Of a stretch of 64,000 nt of DNA, positions 48,317-59,387 are shown piece by piece. Position numbers and translations under genes: made by a program. The DNA is taken from assembly GCA_003116975.1 (NCBI GenBank), contig BGKB01000067.1, positions 124,001-188,000 of the forward strand. The letters run 5' to 3'. The DNA comes from Aurantiochytrium sp. KH105. Its lineage: Eukaryota > Sar > Bigyra > Thraustochytrida > Thraustochytriidae. Positions within the stretch are counted from its first letter, which is position 1. Each line of letters starts with the position of its first letter. The notes beneath the pieces are model-generated. The model was not told the DNA's origin. It saw nothing but the letters and a program-made list of their open reading frames with translations, and did not search any database.

Positions 48317-49280
48317 TTTGACGTTTCAACCACCTCTGTCTCGCTCGCTCGCTCATGCGTAAAAGACGCTCGTTCACCCGCAGCGTGGTTTGCTTGCAGA
48401 GCCTCTGTGCTCACGCACGACGCCCGTGTCTGCTCACTCTTTGTACAGTATCGTCCGTCAGCCCTTCGTAATACTACTGCACTAACATCAAGAGCAAGAC
48501 GAGACCCGTTTCGACGTCAGAGCCACCCGGGCCAGACTCGTCAGTGGGTCCTGCTCCGAGCCCTTGTCCCGCCCGACGAAGTCCCCGCGCGAGTTCTTTC
48601 TTTCCTTTGCACGCGAGTTCTTCTCGCGCGATGCCGACTCATGCCGAGCCGACCGACCACTCGGCGTCGTGCCTTGCCGGCCGGGTTTGTGCTGTGCCCA
48701 AAGCGACCAAGAGGAAGGAAGATAGGGTGTGCGAGGCGGCTAACGGCCCACTGCGGCGGGGCTCGCTGGCGGGCGAGCGCGCGCTATCCGGGCAGCGTCG
48801 AGCACGCAGCTCAGAGCGCGGAGCAGACCAACAGCCGCGCGAACTCGAGCCCCGACGCCAGCGCGCGCGGCGAGCGAGCCGGCGACCGGCGCCCCACGCG
48901 GCCCGCGCGGAGAGCCTCTGCGCGGCGCGCTCGTCCGGGCGGCGGCGGCGAGGCCCCGTCGAGGCAGAGAGGCGGGGCGACTGCGACGACGCGGCTCGCT
49001 CGGGCGGCCAGTTTTGCTTGCTAGCTTGCTTGCCTGCTTGCTTGCTCGCAAAGGCGACGCCCTCTGACCCTCTCGGCTACGAGCGAGCGAGCGGACGGCC
49101 GGGGGAGCGAAGGGTTTCACGGGCGGACTGGATAGATCGCGAGCGGTCAACTGCGAGCGAGTTTGCACGCAGAAGTGATTGCAAAGAATATCACGGTTCG
49201 GCCTGATCCCGATCCGGGGAGGAAAGGCCAGCAGGAAGTTGACTGCCTTGTAGACAGCCAGACAGACAAACAGCCAGATC
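48317..49280. promoter_or_regulatory. Divergent upstream region (unknown / LMBR1 family)
   Basis: 964 bp, GC-rich in 48780-49120, with GCTTGCTTGCCTGCTTGCTTGC near 49018-49045. Immediately before the LMBR1-family ATG is CAGACAGACAAACAG, the same string found upstream of E1. No gene is seen. Confidence 0.4.
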
Positions 49281-51044
49281 ATGGTGGATGTTTGGCTTAT
49301 TGTGCTGGCCGTCGTGGTCCCCGTCGTAGTGCTGGTCTTCAATTACTACATCTTGGTGTACTACCAACATCCCGACGACCGGAACACATCATGGTTCTCC
49401 AAAATTGTCGTCCTCTTGGGCATGACGATTGGAATGGTGACAGTGCTCATTATCCCTTTTGACGTCGCCAATCAGGGCACAGAGTTCGGATGCGGTGTCA
49501 TTAGCGACCTTGCATGCGGCGGCCTGGACTTGTTTTGGGTTTGGCAGGCCGCCTTCCTCATCATTGGCGCGTGGGTCCTGCTATTCATTCCGTACACCAT
49601 CTTCTTTTACGAGTCATTCGACTTTGAGACGAAGACCACGTGTGCGGCCTGCGCGGCGGCGGCGTGGCCCAACTTTGCCATCACCATTATCTTTGCCGGC
49701 GCTTTCGTCGTGTGCTACTTTTTCCTGCGCTACACCGCTCCGCCCGTGCAAAACTACACGGTCACGGAGTTGAGTTTTCAGGATTGCCCTGGGGGATCCT
49801 GCGAGCTAGCGGGTCTCACCGTGAACCCGAACCAGGAACTCCTGGCCTCGTCGCAGGAACGGATCAAGTTCGGGACACCGGTTCTCGTGTTCCTGCCCGG
49901 ATTCCTGAGTTTCATCGGCTGGTTCCTCTTTGCGCTCTACGTTGGCATCGGGCTTGCAGCGCTCCCTGTAGACTTGGTGTATGGGTACATTTACAGGCCC
50001 AAGTACATGAGCAACAAGGTTTACGCCGACACCAAGGTGAGCATTCAGAAGCAGACTGCAGAACTCATCGAGGCTGGCGTCAAGCTGTTAGACCAGGCAC
50101 ACAAGGAGGCGGACGGCGAGCAAACGGTGGGGGCTTCGGTTCGCAGCACCTTCAATTTTCGCAAGTTCAAGCGCAAGCGCGAGGAAAAGACGCTCTTCAA
50201 CGAGTTCAAGCAGTCCGTTGTGGAGCTCGAGGAGGAGTACGAGGCGCTCAAGCTGTGCCACGAGAACTGGAAAAATTTTAACCCCTTTATCCCGTGGTGC
50301 AAGCTAATCGGCGGCATTCTGGCAGCCATCCTTTCGCTGCTTTGGGTGTTGCAGATTATTTTGTACAACCTCGTGCGCTCGCCCTACGGTCCAGAGGGCG
50401 TGCCGGCCGAGTACTTTCTCAACGTCATGTTCAACGCTGCGAGCAAGGAAATCCATTTTGCGCTGGTGGGCACCATTCTTATTGGTGTCTTTACCTTTTA
50501 CCTGCTGTTTTGCGTCATGAAGGGCAACGAACGCTTTGGTCTACGATTCTTCATTATTGAGATCCACCCAATGAAGTGGAACGGGACGTACATGAACTCG
50601 TTTCTCATCAACACCTCGCTCATTCTTTTGTGCATTGCACCCCTCATTCAGTTCATTGGCGCCACACTGTCCGAGTACGTGGTGCTCACCGAGATGGACG
50701 CCATTTTCGGCCAACAGATCACCTACATGTTGTTTTTCCGTTGGTTCTACGAGAACAATGTCTTTATCATTGCCATGCTGGCGATTGCGCTGATCACCTC
50801 CATTTGGCTCATCTTTTTCCCGCAGAGCAAGCACATTCGCCAAGCCAAGTTTCTCTCCAAGAAAATTGAGCAGTTCAAGCTTCAGACCGCAGAGCGCGAG
50901 CGTGAAGCGAAGCTTCTCAAGAAGCATAAAAATTCCGCGGTTACGGGCGACGAGGCCGAGGCTGGGGATAAGGCTGCGAGCATCCGCGAGGGGGAGGGCG
51001 CTACGGGGGCCTCAGCCTCGACGCAGGCCCTGCAACAGACGTAG
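49281..51044 (+). CDS. LMBR1/LIMR-family multi-pass membrane protein
   Basis: A 587-residue polytopic protein with about nine predicted transmembrane helices (near residues 5-27, 40-60, 82-108, 131-152, 200-226, 335-357, 390-410, 440-465 and 485-510). The IPFDVANQ, GLAALPVDLVYGYIYRPK and C-terminal helix patterns fit the LMBR1/LMBD (LIMR) family. Members include the lysosomal cobalamin-export partner LMBRD1 and lipocalin receptor LIMR. The exact role here is unknown. A large cytosolic loop with charged helices (EFKQSVVELEEEYEALK) separates the two membrane halves, and the tail is Glu/Ala/Gly-rich. The stop is TAG. The start ATG at 49281 begins the first hydrophobic helix. Confidence 0.88.
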   Translation: MVDVWLIVLAVVVPVVVLVFNYYILVYYQHPDDRNTSWFSKIVVLLGMTIGMVTVLIIPFDVANQGTEFGCGVISDLACGGLDLFWVWQAAFLIIGAWVLLFIPYTIFFYESFDFETKTTCAACAAAAWPNFAITIIFAGAFVVCYFFLRYTAPPVQNYTVTELSFQDCPGGSCELAGLTVNPNQELLASSQERIKFGTPVLVFLPGFLSFIGWFLFALYVGIGLAALPVDLVYGYIYRPKYMSNKVYADTKVSIQKQTAELIEAGVKLLDQAHKEADGEQTVGASVRSTFNFRKFKRKREEKTLFNEFKQSVVELEEEYEALKLCHENWKNFNPFIPWCKLIGGILAAILSLLWVLQIILYNLVRSPYGPEGVPAEYFLNVMFNAASKEIHFALVGTILIGVFTFYLLFCVMKGNERFGLRFFIIEIHPMKWNGTYMNSFLINTSLILLCIAPLIQFIGATLSEYVVLTEMDAIFGQQITYMLFFRWFYENNVFIIAMLAIALITSIWLIFFPQSKHIRQAKFLSKKIEQFKLQTAEREREAKLLKKHKNSAVTGDEAEAGDKAASIREGEGATGASASTQALQQT

Positions 51045-51298
51045 CGAGACACGGCTGACAAAGAACAAATAAACCATCATGTAAGTACCTACGATCATCA
51101 TCATCATCATCATCTCAGTATACCATCGTTCTTGTGAATTTTAGAAAAGGCATGCATCTTCTGCATTGCACCTTGTTCTTACATCATCCATCGTTTCCTA
51201 AAAAAATCTGAAAGTCGTTGTTGGCAGCAACATTCTGCGACCAGCGAGAAAATCCAAGGCAATCAGGCGAGCATTACGTGGAAGTCTTGGCCCTGTTG
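51045..51298. other. Short convergent intergenic region
   Basis: 254 bp with an (ATC)n run at 51093-51114. No gene is seen. Confidence 0.45.
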
Positions 51299-51997
51299 TC
51301 AAACGCAGGCGCATGCCCCAAGGCCCGCGAGTGCAAGCATGACCGCCTGCGTGGCGCGATGCGACGCCTTGACGAACCAACGGTCCTCCGCTCCCGTCAA
51401 TTCTACCTCTGGAAGGAAAAATCCATATGGACGAGAATCATCATTGCCACTGTGATGATACTTGACGTGTGCATGAGCACACGAGCTAATGTATTGTGGA
51501 GCCAAGCGTGCCAGGGCGTCAGCAAGTTCGGGACCGCCACGCCGATGAGCTATTAGATCGTGGCCAATGAAGTACATGATGCCATAAAATGTGAACCCAA
51601 TAGCCGTCCCAAAGGCAAGGTCTTTAATGAGCGCCGGTGGTGGCTTGTATGACGCCTCCAAGGTCAACGTGGCCGCAACCGCAAAGATGGCTGCAAAGAC
51701 ATCGTTTGCTTCAAGCACACCCTTGATGACTCGTTTGGGCTGGAAGCCTTTGGCATTGTCGCCAGGGATCGAGTACAAGGGCGCCGATAGACCGTGGTGA
51801 CTTGCGTGAATCCACCACAGCCACTTGGCATGCCATAGATCACGATGCATCCACCTCGCCATGAGCTCCATGTCCACTGCGACAACGATGGCCACGAGCA
51901 CGCGAAGCAGACTCCACTCGCCTACAAGCAGCGCCAGAAAGAGTCCCATAAACGAGCAGGCCAGTCCCGCCAGAGGAAACAGCACGCGCAGCCGCAT
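51299..51997 (-). CDS. Beta-carotene hydroxylase-like di-iron enzyme (CrtZ family)
   Basis: A 232-residue membrane protein of the fatty-acid hydroxylase superfamily that matches the CrtZ/plant BCH type, which hydroxylates ionone rings of carotenoids to give zeaxanthin or astaxanthin precursors. The histidine clusters are HRDLWH (51-56), HASHH (64-68), GHDLIAHRR (146-153) and HAHVKYHH (175-182). Hydrophobic helices occupy residues 3-24, 30-46, 98-115 and 130-145. EANDVFA follows an insertion of about 25 residues after the HASHH cluster compared with bacterial CrtZ. No clear plastid transit peptide is visible. The ATG at 51997 was chosen because the longer frame starts with GTG. Confidence 0.88.
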   Translation of the reverse strand: MRLRVLFPLAGLACSFMGLFLALLVGEWSLLRVLVAIVVAVDMELMARWMHRDLWHAKWLWWIHASHHGLSAPLYSIPGDNAKGFQPKRVIKGVLEANDVFAAIFAVAATLTLEASYKPPPALIKDLAFGTAIGFTFYGIMYFIGHDLIAHRRGGPELADALARLAPQYISSCAHAHVKYHHSGNDDSRPYGFFLPEVELTGAEDRWFVKASHRATQAVMLALAGLGACACV

Positions 51998-52970
51998 GGT
52001 TCTCGCTCGACCCCTGCCCCGTTGCGCTGTCACTCTTTCCCCGGCTGCGTCTCGCCGCCTTGCCTCGATCCCAATTGCACTTTGCTTTGACTCTCACGCA
52101 CGCAGGTGTCTTGCGGCGACTTTGACGGCCGCTTTGTCTTGGCAGCCTTGTCTACCAGGTGTTCTCAACGCGAAGCTCTTCGTGAAGACGAAGGCGAGAA
52201 TTCCTCGGCCGCCTCCATTGGTTCCAGAGGTTCTGGAACAAACAATGCCATCATTGAGAACCTGTGATCTTCGGCTTGAAGCTATTTTTGCTATACAGTG
52301 CTGCTGCTGCTGCTGCCACAGTGTCACTTTTCCATCGCACGGATCACCTTGCCATCGTCGTACGGATCACGTCGTCTCCAATGCAGGCAGCTGACCTTTC
52401 TCCGCTCCCCCTTTAAGGAAAAGATCTCCGGGATGTGTTATACTACTACCCTGCCCCTCGACCAAGCCGGGCAGCCCACACGACTGGCACTCACTTTCGA
52501 CAAAGACCAACCTTCATTTCAGCTCTATGCTGGATCGCCTTCGTGTCAGAAACGTCTGCAACGCGTTAAGCAAGCGTCTCGCGTTGTAAAATTTCTCCTA
52601 TCGTCTTACCTTACCTCCCCGAAGAGACGTACCTCAGATGCCTGCCACTGCGAGCTGCATCAGATCCGCTAATGCGCTCGAGGTCTCTCGTTCGCGACGA
52701 AGACTCTGCCCTCTCGGCGCAGTCCTCCGCATGCAGCTGGCTGGGTCTGGCGCCTGCGAGCTCCGTTACATGCATATACTCCTACCGCCATCGACTCCCG
52801 GCCCTACTCGGTCCAGTAGGCCTCGAATAGCAAGCAATGAGTGCACGCTCTTGGTGATGATCTCATCTTGCCGACGCAAAAAGAGCAAAGCAAACCTCGA
52901 CGCGGCGGCGCACGTGGCAGACCGTCATCGGCGCGGACCTTCTCTCTTCAGCCGGCGCGGCGCCGGCAGC
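51998..52970. promoter_or_regulatory. Divergent upstream region (carotene hydroxylase / COG8)
   Basis: 973 bp between the two starts, with CTGCTGCTGCTGCTG at 52301-52315. The frame of COG8 is open upstream to 52638, but that part is Arg/Ser-rich and not conserved-looking. Confidence 0.4.
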
Positions 52971-55361
52971 ATGGCGGCAGCCCTGCGCGTGCGCGCGGAG
53001 GAGGGGCCGGAGGCGGCGGCCGCGGAGGCGGAGGCGAAAGATGGCGAGGCCGCAGGCTTCCTTGCGAGCGCCATCGGGCGGCTCGGCATGGGCGAGCTCA
53101 ACGCGGAGCCGCGGCGCCTCCAGGCGTCGATCGAGGCCATCGACGCGGAGATGAAGAGCCTGTCGGTGAAGCACTACGGCGTGCACATCCAGAGCGCCAA
53201 GGGCGTCGCCGCCGTGGCGAACGGCTGCAAGCGCACCGCAGGGAATGCCGCCAGGATACAGGAGAGCCTTGGCCAGCTGTCCACCTCGCTCGAACAATTC
53301 CGGAGCATCGGCCAGCGTGTCGCTGATGCGCACGCCCGTAATCGGCAAACGCTCGACAAGCACGTGCAGTTGCTCGAGTTGCTGCAGATTCCGCAGCTCA
53401 TGGATACCTGTTCGCGCAACAATCTCTTTGACGAGGCCCTGGATCTCGCTTCATTTGCCAATACTCTCCAGTGGCGACACCGTGCCCTCGCCACAACACA
53501 TGCTGGGCCCGAAGCCGATGCGGACCCTGCAGCACAGAGATTTGCTAGCGGTGATGTAAGTGCAAGCGCACGGCAGTCGAAGCGCGAGGCGCCCTTTTCC
53601 GGTGGAACGGCCATCATCGACATGATTGCGGGCGATGTAAATGCCTCGGCGCAGCACATGCGCAAGCAAATGCTGCAGCAATTGCGCCAGCAAATCAATC
53701 TGCCCACCTGTCTGCGCATTATCTCTTTGCTCAAGCGCCTCGACGCGCAAGAACGCGTGCGCCGCAACGCGGCCCAGAATCAAGTTTCCGAAGGTCCGGC
53801 GGCGACAGTGGCAGGGGCCACTGCTGCTAGCACTAGTGGTAGCAGCAATGGTGAGTCAGCACACACAACCCGCCCCGGCGCTTCGGCGCAAGCAGACGAG
53901 ATCCACCTCCGCTTTGAATTTCTCGATTGTCGTGACGCCTACATTCGTTCGCTCGCCACAGAAGACATGGCGGCGTACACGAGCCGACCTTATCAGAGCT
54001 CACTCAAGCTCATCGAGCGCTGTCGCGTCAACTGGTTCGATGCTATTACCCAATACAAGGCCATTTTCGCAACGGGAGACAACATTCTGCAGGAACTTGA
54101 AGAGGATGGCGGTATTCTCGCACGTTGGGTGTCCGGCAAGATGACGGACTTTTTGTTAATTCTCGAGAGCGCGATAAGCAACATTGAGGACTTTGGCTCT
54201 TTGGCAAATGTGCTCGAGCAGGCCATGAAGTTTGGGCTGAGTCTCGCGCGCGTAGGCGCGGACTTTCGACCTCTTCTCATGGAGCCTTTTAAGCGTCGTA
54301 TCTTTGATCTCATGATTAATTATTGGCAGCAAGCTCTGGAGCGCGCTGTTCCTCTCCTCGAATCAGGCGACTGGGGCAAGCCTCTTCCCTTGCCTCGAGC
54401 GAATGCTGCAACTTCCAATGGCGTCGCGGGTGATGCACGCAAGCAAAAGCTTAGTAGCGATCAAGGTGATGAGCGCGACCAAACGAACGGCCCTGGCAGT
54501 GAACTCGAGGAGAATGCCGACGGCGCAGAAGTTGATTTTTCGCTGACCCCTCCACATGACCTGCTCGAGTTCCCCGTTGCCGCAGAAGCCATGAACATTT
54601 TTCTTACTTCGTTTAACGAGCTTCGTCAGTGCGCAACTCCCGTCGTAGCTGTGGATCTCGGTCGAACGCTCGCGGAGCAGCTCGCCAAGCTAGCAGATGC
54701 TGCTCAAAAGTTCCACGACGAAAATGCCGCGCGCTTGGCGGAAGACGCCGAGCTGCAGGAGCGATTCAATCGTCTCTGTGAAGTGATGGGCCGAACTTTT
54801 ATGGCCCACATTCAAAGGTGCTTTGATGCTGTTTTCGACCGGGCCAAACTCACACGCTCAATTCGGACGTTTGTATCCATTTCCGAGACGCGCGACGCCT
54901 TTCTCGCCCTCAAGCTTGCTCCGTCTGCACCGCAACAATCTACAAAGTTTTCAGGGCTCGCGCCTCCGCGTCCTGAAAGCCAACAGCGGCAACACCTAGA
55001 CCAAGACTTTGACATGGAGGAGCAAGTCCAGACTGAGCCTACCGACGCAGCAGCAGCAGCAACAGCAGCGTCAACAGACCGCAATGTTATTGCTGACCAT
55101 GGCGAAACTCACGAGCTGGATCATGAGGCGGAAGAGGGTGAGGGGAAGGAAGAGAAGGAGGATACAAGTGAAGATGCCGATCTAGAAGAGAACGACGACG
55201 ACGATGATGAAGATGAGGCTGAAGATGTCAGCGAAGGCCACGGGCAAGATGATGATCAGGAGGCGGAGGAGGACGCGGACGATGATGAGGACGATGATGA
55301 GGATGAAGATGAGGATGAGGATGAGGATGGCGACGATGATGATGAGGGCGATGAAGTATAA
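52971..55361 (+). CDS. COG8: COG8 (Dor1), Golgi tethering complex subunit
   Basis: A 796-residue subunit of the conserved oligomeric Golgi complex, which tethers vesicles for retrograde transport. The family pattern is clear: LLELLQIPQLMDTCSRNNLFDEALDLASF, QMLQQLRQQINLPTCLRIISLLKRLD, LRFEFLDCRDAYIRSL, NWFDAITQYKAIF and MKFGLSLARVGADFRPLL. The N-terminal 60 residues are Ala/Glu-rich, followed by coiled-coil. The C-terminal about 150 residues are an Ala/Gln/Glu/Asp-rich tail ending in a nearly pure Asp/Glu run (about 65 residues), not a normal part of COG8. The start ATG is at 52971. The gene converges on PMS2 with 66 bp between stops. Confidence 0.93.
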   Translation: MAAALRVRAEEGPEAAAAEAEAKDGEAAGFLASAIGRLGMGELNAEPRRLQASIEAIDAEMKSLSVKHYGVHIQSAKGVAAVANGCKRTAGNAARIQESLGQLSTSLEQFRSIGQRVADAHARNRQTLDKHVQLLELLQIPQLMDTCSRNNLFDEALDLASFANTLQWRHRALATTHAGPEADADPAAQRFASGDVSASARQSKREAPFSGGTAIIDMIAGDVNASAQHMRKQMLQQLRQQINLPTCLRIISLLKRLDAQERVRRNAAQNQVSEGPAATVAGATAASTSGSSNGESAHTTRPGASAQADEIHLRFEFLDCRDAYIRSLATEDMAAYTSRPYQSSLKLIERCRVNWFDAITQYKAIFATGDNILQELEEDGGILARWVSGKMTDFLLILESAISNIEDFGSLANVLEQAMKFGLSLARVGADFRPLLMEPFKRRIFDLMINYWQQALERAVPLLESGDWGKPLPLPRANAATSNGVAGDARKQKLSSDQGDERDQTNGPGSELEENADGAEVDFSLTPPHDLLEFPVAAEAMNIFLTSFNELRQCATPVVAVDLGRTLAEQLAKLADAAQKFHDENAARLAEDAELQERFNRLCEVMGRTFMAHIQRCFDAVFDRAKLTRSIRTFVSISETRDAFLALKLAPSAPQQSTKFSGLAPPRPESQQRQHLDQDFDMEEQVQTEPTDAAAAATAASTDRNVIADHGETHELDHEAEEGEGKEEKEDTSEDADLEENDDDDDEDEAEDVSEGHGQDDDQEAEEDADDDEDDDEDEDEDEDEDGDDDDEGDEV

Positions 55362-55427
55362 TCTAGTTTGTTACCAAACAAATCAAAAGACATTTTCCAT
55401 TTTGCTTGTTGTGCTCGTCTCTAGAAA
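55362..55427. other. 66-bp convergent spacer
   Basis: The shortest spacer in the window. The 3' UTRs of COG8 and PMS2 must overlap or be very short. Confidence 0.6.
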
Positions 55428-58400
55428 TCAGTGTGAGAACGACGTGTACGTGTTCGCTGGTTGCGCATCACGATTGGCGTAGAGTTCACCGAGATCGCTC
55501 ATGTAGCGCATGGTGGGCCGGCCATGCGGGCAATTCCAAGGTTGCTTGAGCTGAGGCATGTTCCGCAAGACCTTGTACATTTTCGTGCGATCCAAGTCGG
55601 TTCCAATCATGATGGCGCGGCGACAGGCTCGACTCGCAAACATGGCCCGGGTGCGCGGCAGCTGAGGAGGCACATACTTGAGCTGGTCGCGCATGTCTTT
55701 TGGAGGCGGAGGATTCTCGCGCAAAACCGAGGCCAACTCACGCACGTCCTCTGGTCCGAACTCCGTCTTGAGGCTGTGAGGGATGCCCACAAGCCGCAAG
55801 CGCTGCGTGGCAGGAGTCACGACATCATCATCACCGTCCGTATTCGCGTTGTCGCTGGACTCGCCCGTCGCCGCATCCAAAGCAATCGCTTCTGGCGCGA
55901 AGCGGAACCCATTGTACTCGAAGATGTCGAGGTTGTCTCGAACAACTTGGGCGTCCGTGGCGCTAAGCTCGACTGGAAACGGTCGCATGAGTGGCTGGTG
56001 CTGGATCTTGGTGGTGATCTGAAGAGTCTCAAAAAGATACTTTTCATCGCACGCATGCTGGTCAAAAATGAAGAGATCCCTGTTGCATCGACCGATTATG
56101 AAGCCCTTGTTGAATTGACCAATCACCTCGACCTTGGCAAAGTCCCGCTTGCCAAACACGCGCTCGCTCCCTCGGCCTTCCTGGCCTTGCTTTCCGCCTC
56201 TAGATGCTGCTGCTCCTGCTGTTGCTACTGTTGCATTAGTGGCGCTCGCGCTCGCGGTTGCCCTAGATGCCTCGAATTCCTCATCGACGCCAACATCGTC
56301 GTCGAGCCCGGGAACAGCGCGACGACGACCGCTACTAAGACTTCCCTGTGTGCTGGTTTCAATGTCAGCACTCCTTTTTTCGAGAATGCTCGCATTGTCA
56401 CTTTCACCAGTGCGACTGCTTGCTCCGTCGGCAGGTTCCACGTCAATGCCCCGAAGAAAAGGGGCCATCTTGGCCTCGTCTTGAAGCTGAGCAGCAATAC
56501 GAGTCATTGAGCTGGTGCGCATGGCCACGTAGTCGGTGCGGAAGCGTTTGAGGTTCGGTAGCTCAATCACATTGTCATCGCCGTGCGTCAAATCGAGGAG
56601 CGTACCATCCTCGAGATGCAGCTGCGGGGACGCCGCCGTGACTCGTTTCCTCGGACGGGATCTCGGTGGTGGCATGGACCGGTCCACACGCGGAGAACTC
56701 GACGTGCGTTTGGCCTTTTTCCCCGGCGAGGATGGCGATCCCGGTGGTGGCGTCGCTTGCGGCGTCCGAACACGCTTCCTGCCTTGCGGAATGTGCGGGC
56801 TTTCCTCGGTGTCAGATTCGACACCGAGTGCATCTTCGTCGTGACCACTTCGTTCGTGTCCAGCTGCGCGTTTCACGGCGCACTTGCCTTTCGCTCGGGA
56901 TATCGACCGAACTCCCCGTTTGCGTGCTTGGGCTTGTGCTCCTGCTCGTTCTCGCACATTGGCCTCGGAACCATCCATGGCCTCATCATTGGCATCGTTT
57001 TGCTCGCTTTTATCATCACCGTCGTCGTCGTCGCCGCCGCCGCCGCCGCTTTCGTTGTCTTCGCCTTGATCTCCATCAATCGCAACTTCGTTGTCATCCT
57101 CATCTTGATCGTCGCCAACAAGCGCGCGAATACGTTCGATGCGGTTTCTCGATGTTGAGTTTTCAAATAATTCGCGATCTAAACTGCCAAGTGAACCTGT
57201 GGAATGCTGCTGACTTTCGGGTCCCCCCGATGCAACGGATGTTCGTTTCTTGTGGCTCTTGTTGCCGGCATTGTCGTTGTCGACATCTCCTTCGCCGACG
57301 GCATCATCATCATCATCAGCATCATCATCAGCATCATCATCATCAGCAGCAGCAGAAGCGGAGTTATCATCACCCTTCTCTCCACGATGACCCAAAGTGA
57401 CGCTTGTGCTTGCGTCGACATTGCGATCTCTTACAGGTAAAGCATCCATTTGGCTTGCAGAGACAAGCATTTCCTCATCGTCGCTAATATCGCCAGAACG
57501 ATGGCCACTTGTTTCGCCGCCACGCTGGGCACTTCCTGCGCCTGCACGGATAGATAGACCACCTGTAGAGGCAGGCGTTGGCGGAGGAGCCGCTGGTAAT
57601 TTTGACTCTGTAACCTCTAATGCAAAGGCCTGCGACGACATTTTCTGCTTTGCTGGAGTACCAAGACCAGACGCGAGGTTGCCGCCAAATGCGGCAGCGG
57701 CAGCTGCAGCTGAAGTAGAAGCGGAAGAGGTGTTCCACAAGTCGCGCACGGTCTGCGACTGAGTCATGATGTTATCGTCCCGTTTCCACAAGTCTTCGAA
57801 TTGTGTTTTGAGCTGCGCAAGAAGAACCTCCTCGCCGACGAGAAAGACTTCGCGCTTGTCCGGCGTCACATTGATGTCATACGATCCGGGTGGGACGATC
57901 CAATTGAGGAAAATTGCAGGTTTGTGTTTCATCTCGTGCTGTCTGTACACACTGTTGATGATGCGCGATCCTTTGGAAAAGTCAACAGGCCGCCCATTCA
58001 TGTACCAGAATTGGCGGTCACTGCTCCCGAGGCCAATGCCTCCCCCAACTTTGGAAACGAACCCTTGGAGCTTGATTTGGTTCGAAGAAGCACCGTTGCC
58101 CATGTCGTTCTTATCGTTGTCATCGTCGTCGTCGTCATTATCGTTCTCGCCTTCAGCATCGATCGCGATCCTTTTTCCAGTCGCTCTTTCCTTGACATTG
58201 TCGCCATCGCCATCGCCGTCACTATCGTCGTCTTCTGCCCCCGCAGCGTCTGGGTCGAAGCCCGCCTGTGCAAAAGGACGTGACTTTGGCCGTTTGCCTG
58301 TGCGTGAATCCGTTGTTCGTGGCTGCTTCCCCGCGGCAGTTCTGAGCGCGTCCTCCGACTGGAGTTGCATATCAATGGGCTCGAGACTGTTTGCAAGGCT

Positions 58401-59387
58401 TACACCGAAAAGGGAAGTGATACTCGCCTTGATTGTCTTGGCCCCGGTGGTCTGTAACATGATCTTTTTGTTGGTTGCAGAGGTGTGGTGTGTGCAAGAG
58501 ATGCGCACTCCTGAGCACATGACGGCGTACGCCTGGAGCAATAGCAGCATGCGAGAAAACTGCGTTTTGATTGTTCGTTGAAATTCGCGACGACGTACAG
58601 GCAAGGTGCTAAAGAGCTCGCTGATTGTGATTTGCGTGCCGACCGTTCGCTGTTGCGGCGATTCGTCGAGCAGGGTGCCGTCGCGTCGAAAGGTGGCACG
58701 CAGGCCAGCAATGTCATTTTCGGTGCGCGTAAAGACCTCAATGCCGCCTTCGGGGCAAAGGTCGCACAAAGACGAGAGGGCCTCGCCACGGAAACCAAAC
58801 GAGCGCACGCCCGCAAGATCGTCAAAAGACGATATCTTGGATGTCCAGTGTTTTTGCATCATCTTCTCAAGGTTATCGCGCGACACCCCTGACCCATTGT
58901 CGGACACAGAAAACTTGGCAAGACCTTGTTTCCAAAGCGCGACCTCGATGCGCGTCGCGCCGGCGTCGAGGGCATTTTCCACGAGTTCCTTGACGGCTGT
59001 CGCAAGATTCGTGACGACCTGGCCTGAGCACATGCGCCGCACCACGGTCGCATCCAACGAGCCAATTTGTCTACCAGGAAGCTGCGATTCGTCGACATCC
59101 TCTTGCCCGTTGCTTTCTTCGATGTCGTCCGCGTCCCCGTCCCCCTGTGGCTTGCTCTTGTTCTTCGCTTCATTGTGGTCGTTAGACGCAGAGGCTGTCG
59201 GTGGTGGAACAGCAGCGCTATCGTCAACAGTGTCCTTGGACTTGAGATGGACGTCCGCACGACTCGAGACGTCGCGGCCCGATTCGCTCTCCCCGGCGAC
59301 TTCACTAGCTTTCCCATCCTCCGCGCCCGCAAGGTCGTCGCTAGCGTTGGCGGCGTGCTCGCCACGTTTTGCGGTTCCGCCAACCAT
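55428..59387 (-). CDS. PMS2: PMS2-type MutL mismatch-repair endonuclease
   Basis: A 1319-residue MutL homolog, partner of MLH1 in mismatch repair. The GHKL ATPase has [11 protein letters not shown] (residues 134-144), DNGSG (163-167) and FRGEALSSL (199-207). The transducer domain includes [19 protein letters not shown] (57990-58013) and [12 protein letters not shown]. The C-terminal domain has the endonuclease motif [12 protein letters not shown], fitting DQHA(X)2E(X)4E, plus [13 protein letters not shown] and [17 protein letters not shown] for metal and MLH1 contacts. The linker between the two halves (about 600 residues, residues 480-1100) is acidic and Ser-rich and far longer than in human PMS2 (862 residues in total). 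The first 105 residues are a disordered extension. The ATG at 59387 was used because the frame opens with TTG. Confidence 0.95.
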   Translation of the reverse strand: MVGGTAKRGEHAANASDDLAGAEDGKASEVAGESESGRDVSSRADVHLKSKDTVDDSAAVPPPTASASNDHNEAKNKSKPQGDGDADDIEESNGQEDVDESQLPGRQIGSLDATVVRRMCSGQVVTNLATAVKELVENALDAGATRIEVALWKQGLAKFSVSDNGSGVSRDNLEKMMQKHWTSKISSFDDLAGVRSFGFRGEALSSLCDLCPEGGIEVFTRTENDIAGLRATFRRDGTLLDESPQQRTVGTQITISELFSTLPVRRREFQRTIKTQFSRMLLLLQAYAVMCSGVRISCTHHTSATNKKIMLQTTGAKTIKASITSLFGVSLANSLEPIDMQLQSEDALRTAAGKQPRTTDSRTGKRPKSRPFAQAGFDPDAAGAEDDDSDGDGDGDNVKERATGKRIAIDAEGENDNDDDDDDNDKNDMGNGASSNQIKLQGFVSKVGGGIGLGSSDRQFWYMNGRPVDFSKGSRIINSVYRQHEMKHKPAIFLNWIVPPGSYDINVTPDKREVFLVGEEVLLAQLKTQFEDLWKRDDNIMTQSQTVRDLWNTSSASTSAAAAAAAFGGNLASGLGTPAKQKMSSQAFALEVTESKLPAAPPPTPASTGGLSIRAGAGSAQRGGETSGHRSGDISDDEEMLVSASQMDALPVRDRNVDASTSVTLGHRGEKGDDNSASAAADDDDADDDADDDDDAVGEGDVDNDNAGNKSHKKRTSVASGGPESQQHSTGSLGSLDRELFENSTSRNRIERIRALVGDDQDEDDNEVAIDGDQGEDNESGGGGGDDDDGDDKSEQNDANDEAMDGSEANVRERAGAQAQARKRGVRSISRAKGKCAVKRAAGHERSGHDEDALGVESDTEESPHIPQGRKRVRTPQATPPPGSPSSPGKKAKRTSSSPRVDRSMPPPRSRPRKRVTAASPQLHLEDGTLLDLTHGDDNVIELPNLKRFRTDYVAMRTSSMTRIAAQLQDEAKMAPFLRGIDVEPADGASSRTGESDNASILEKRSADIETSTQGSLSSGRRRAVPGLDDDVGVDEEFEASRATASASATNATVATAGAAASRGGKQGQEGRGSERVFGKRDFAKVEVIGQFNKGFIIGRCNRDLFIFDQHACDEKYLFETLQITTKIQHQPLMRPFPVELSATDAQVVRDNLDIFEYNGFRFAPEAIALDAATGESSDNANTDGDDDVVTPATQRLRLVGIPHSLKTEFGPEDVRELASVLRENPPPPKDMRDQLKYVPPQLPRTRAMFASRACRRAIMIGTDLDRTKMYKVLRNMPQLKQPWNCPHGRPTMRYMSDLGELYANRDAQPANTYTSFSH

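Noticed and set aside
55461-56510. A 349-codon open frame on the plus strand
   Set aside because: Antisense to the conserved PMS2 C-terminal half, with no family features of its own.
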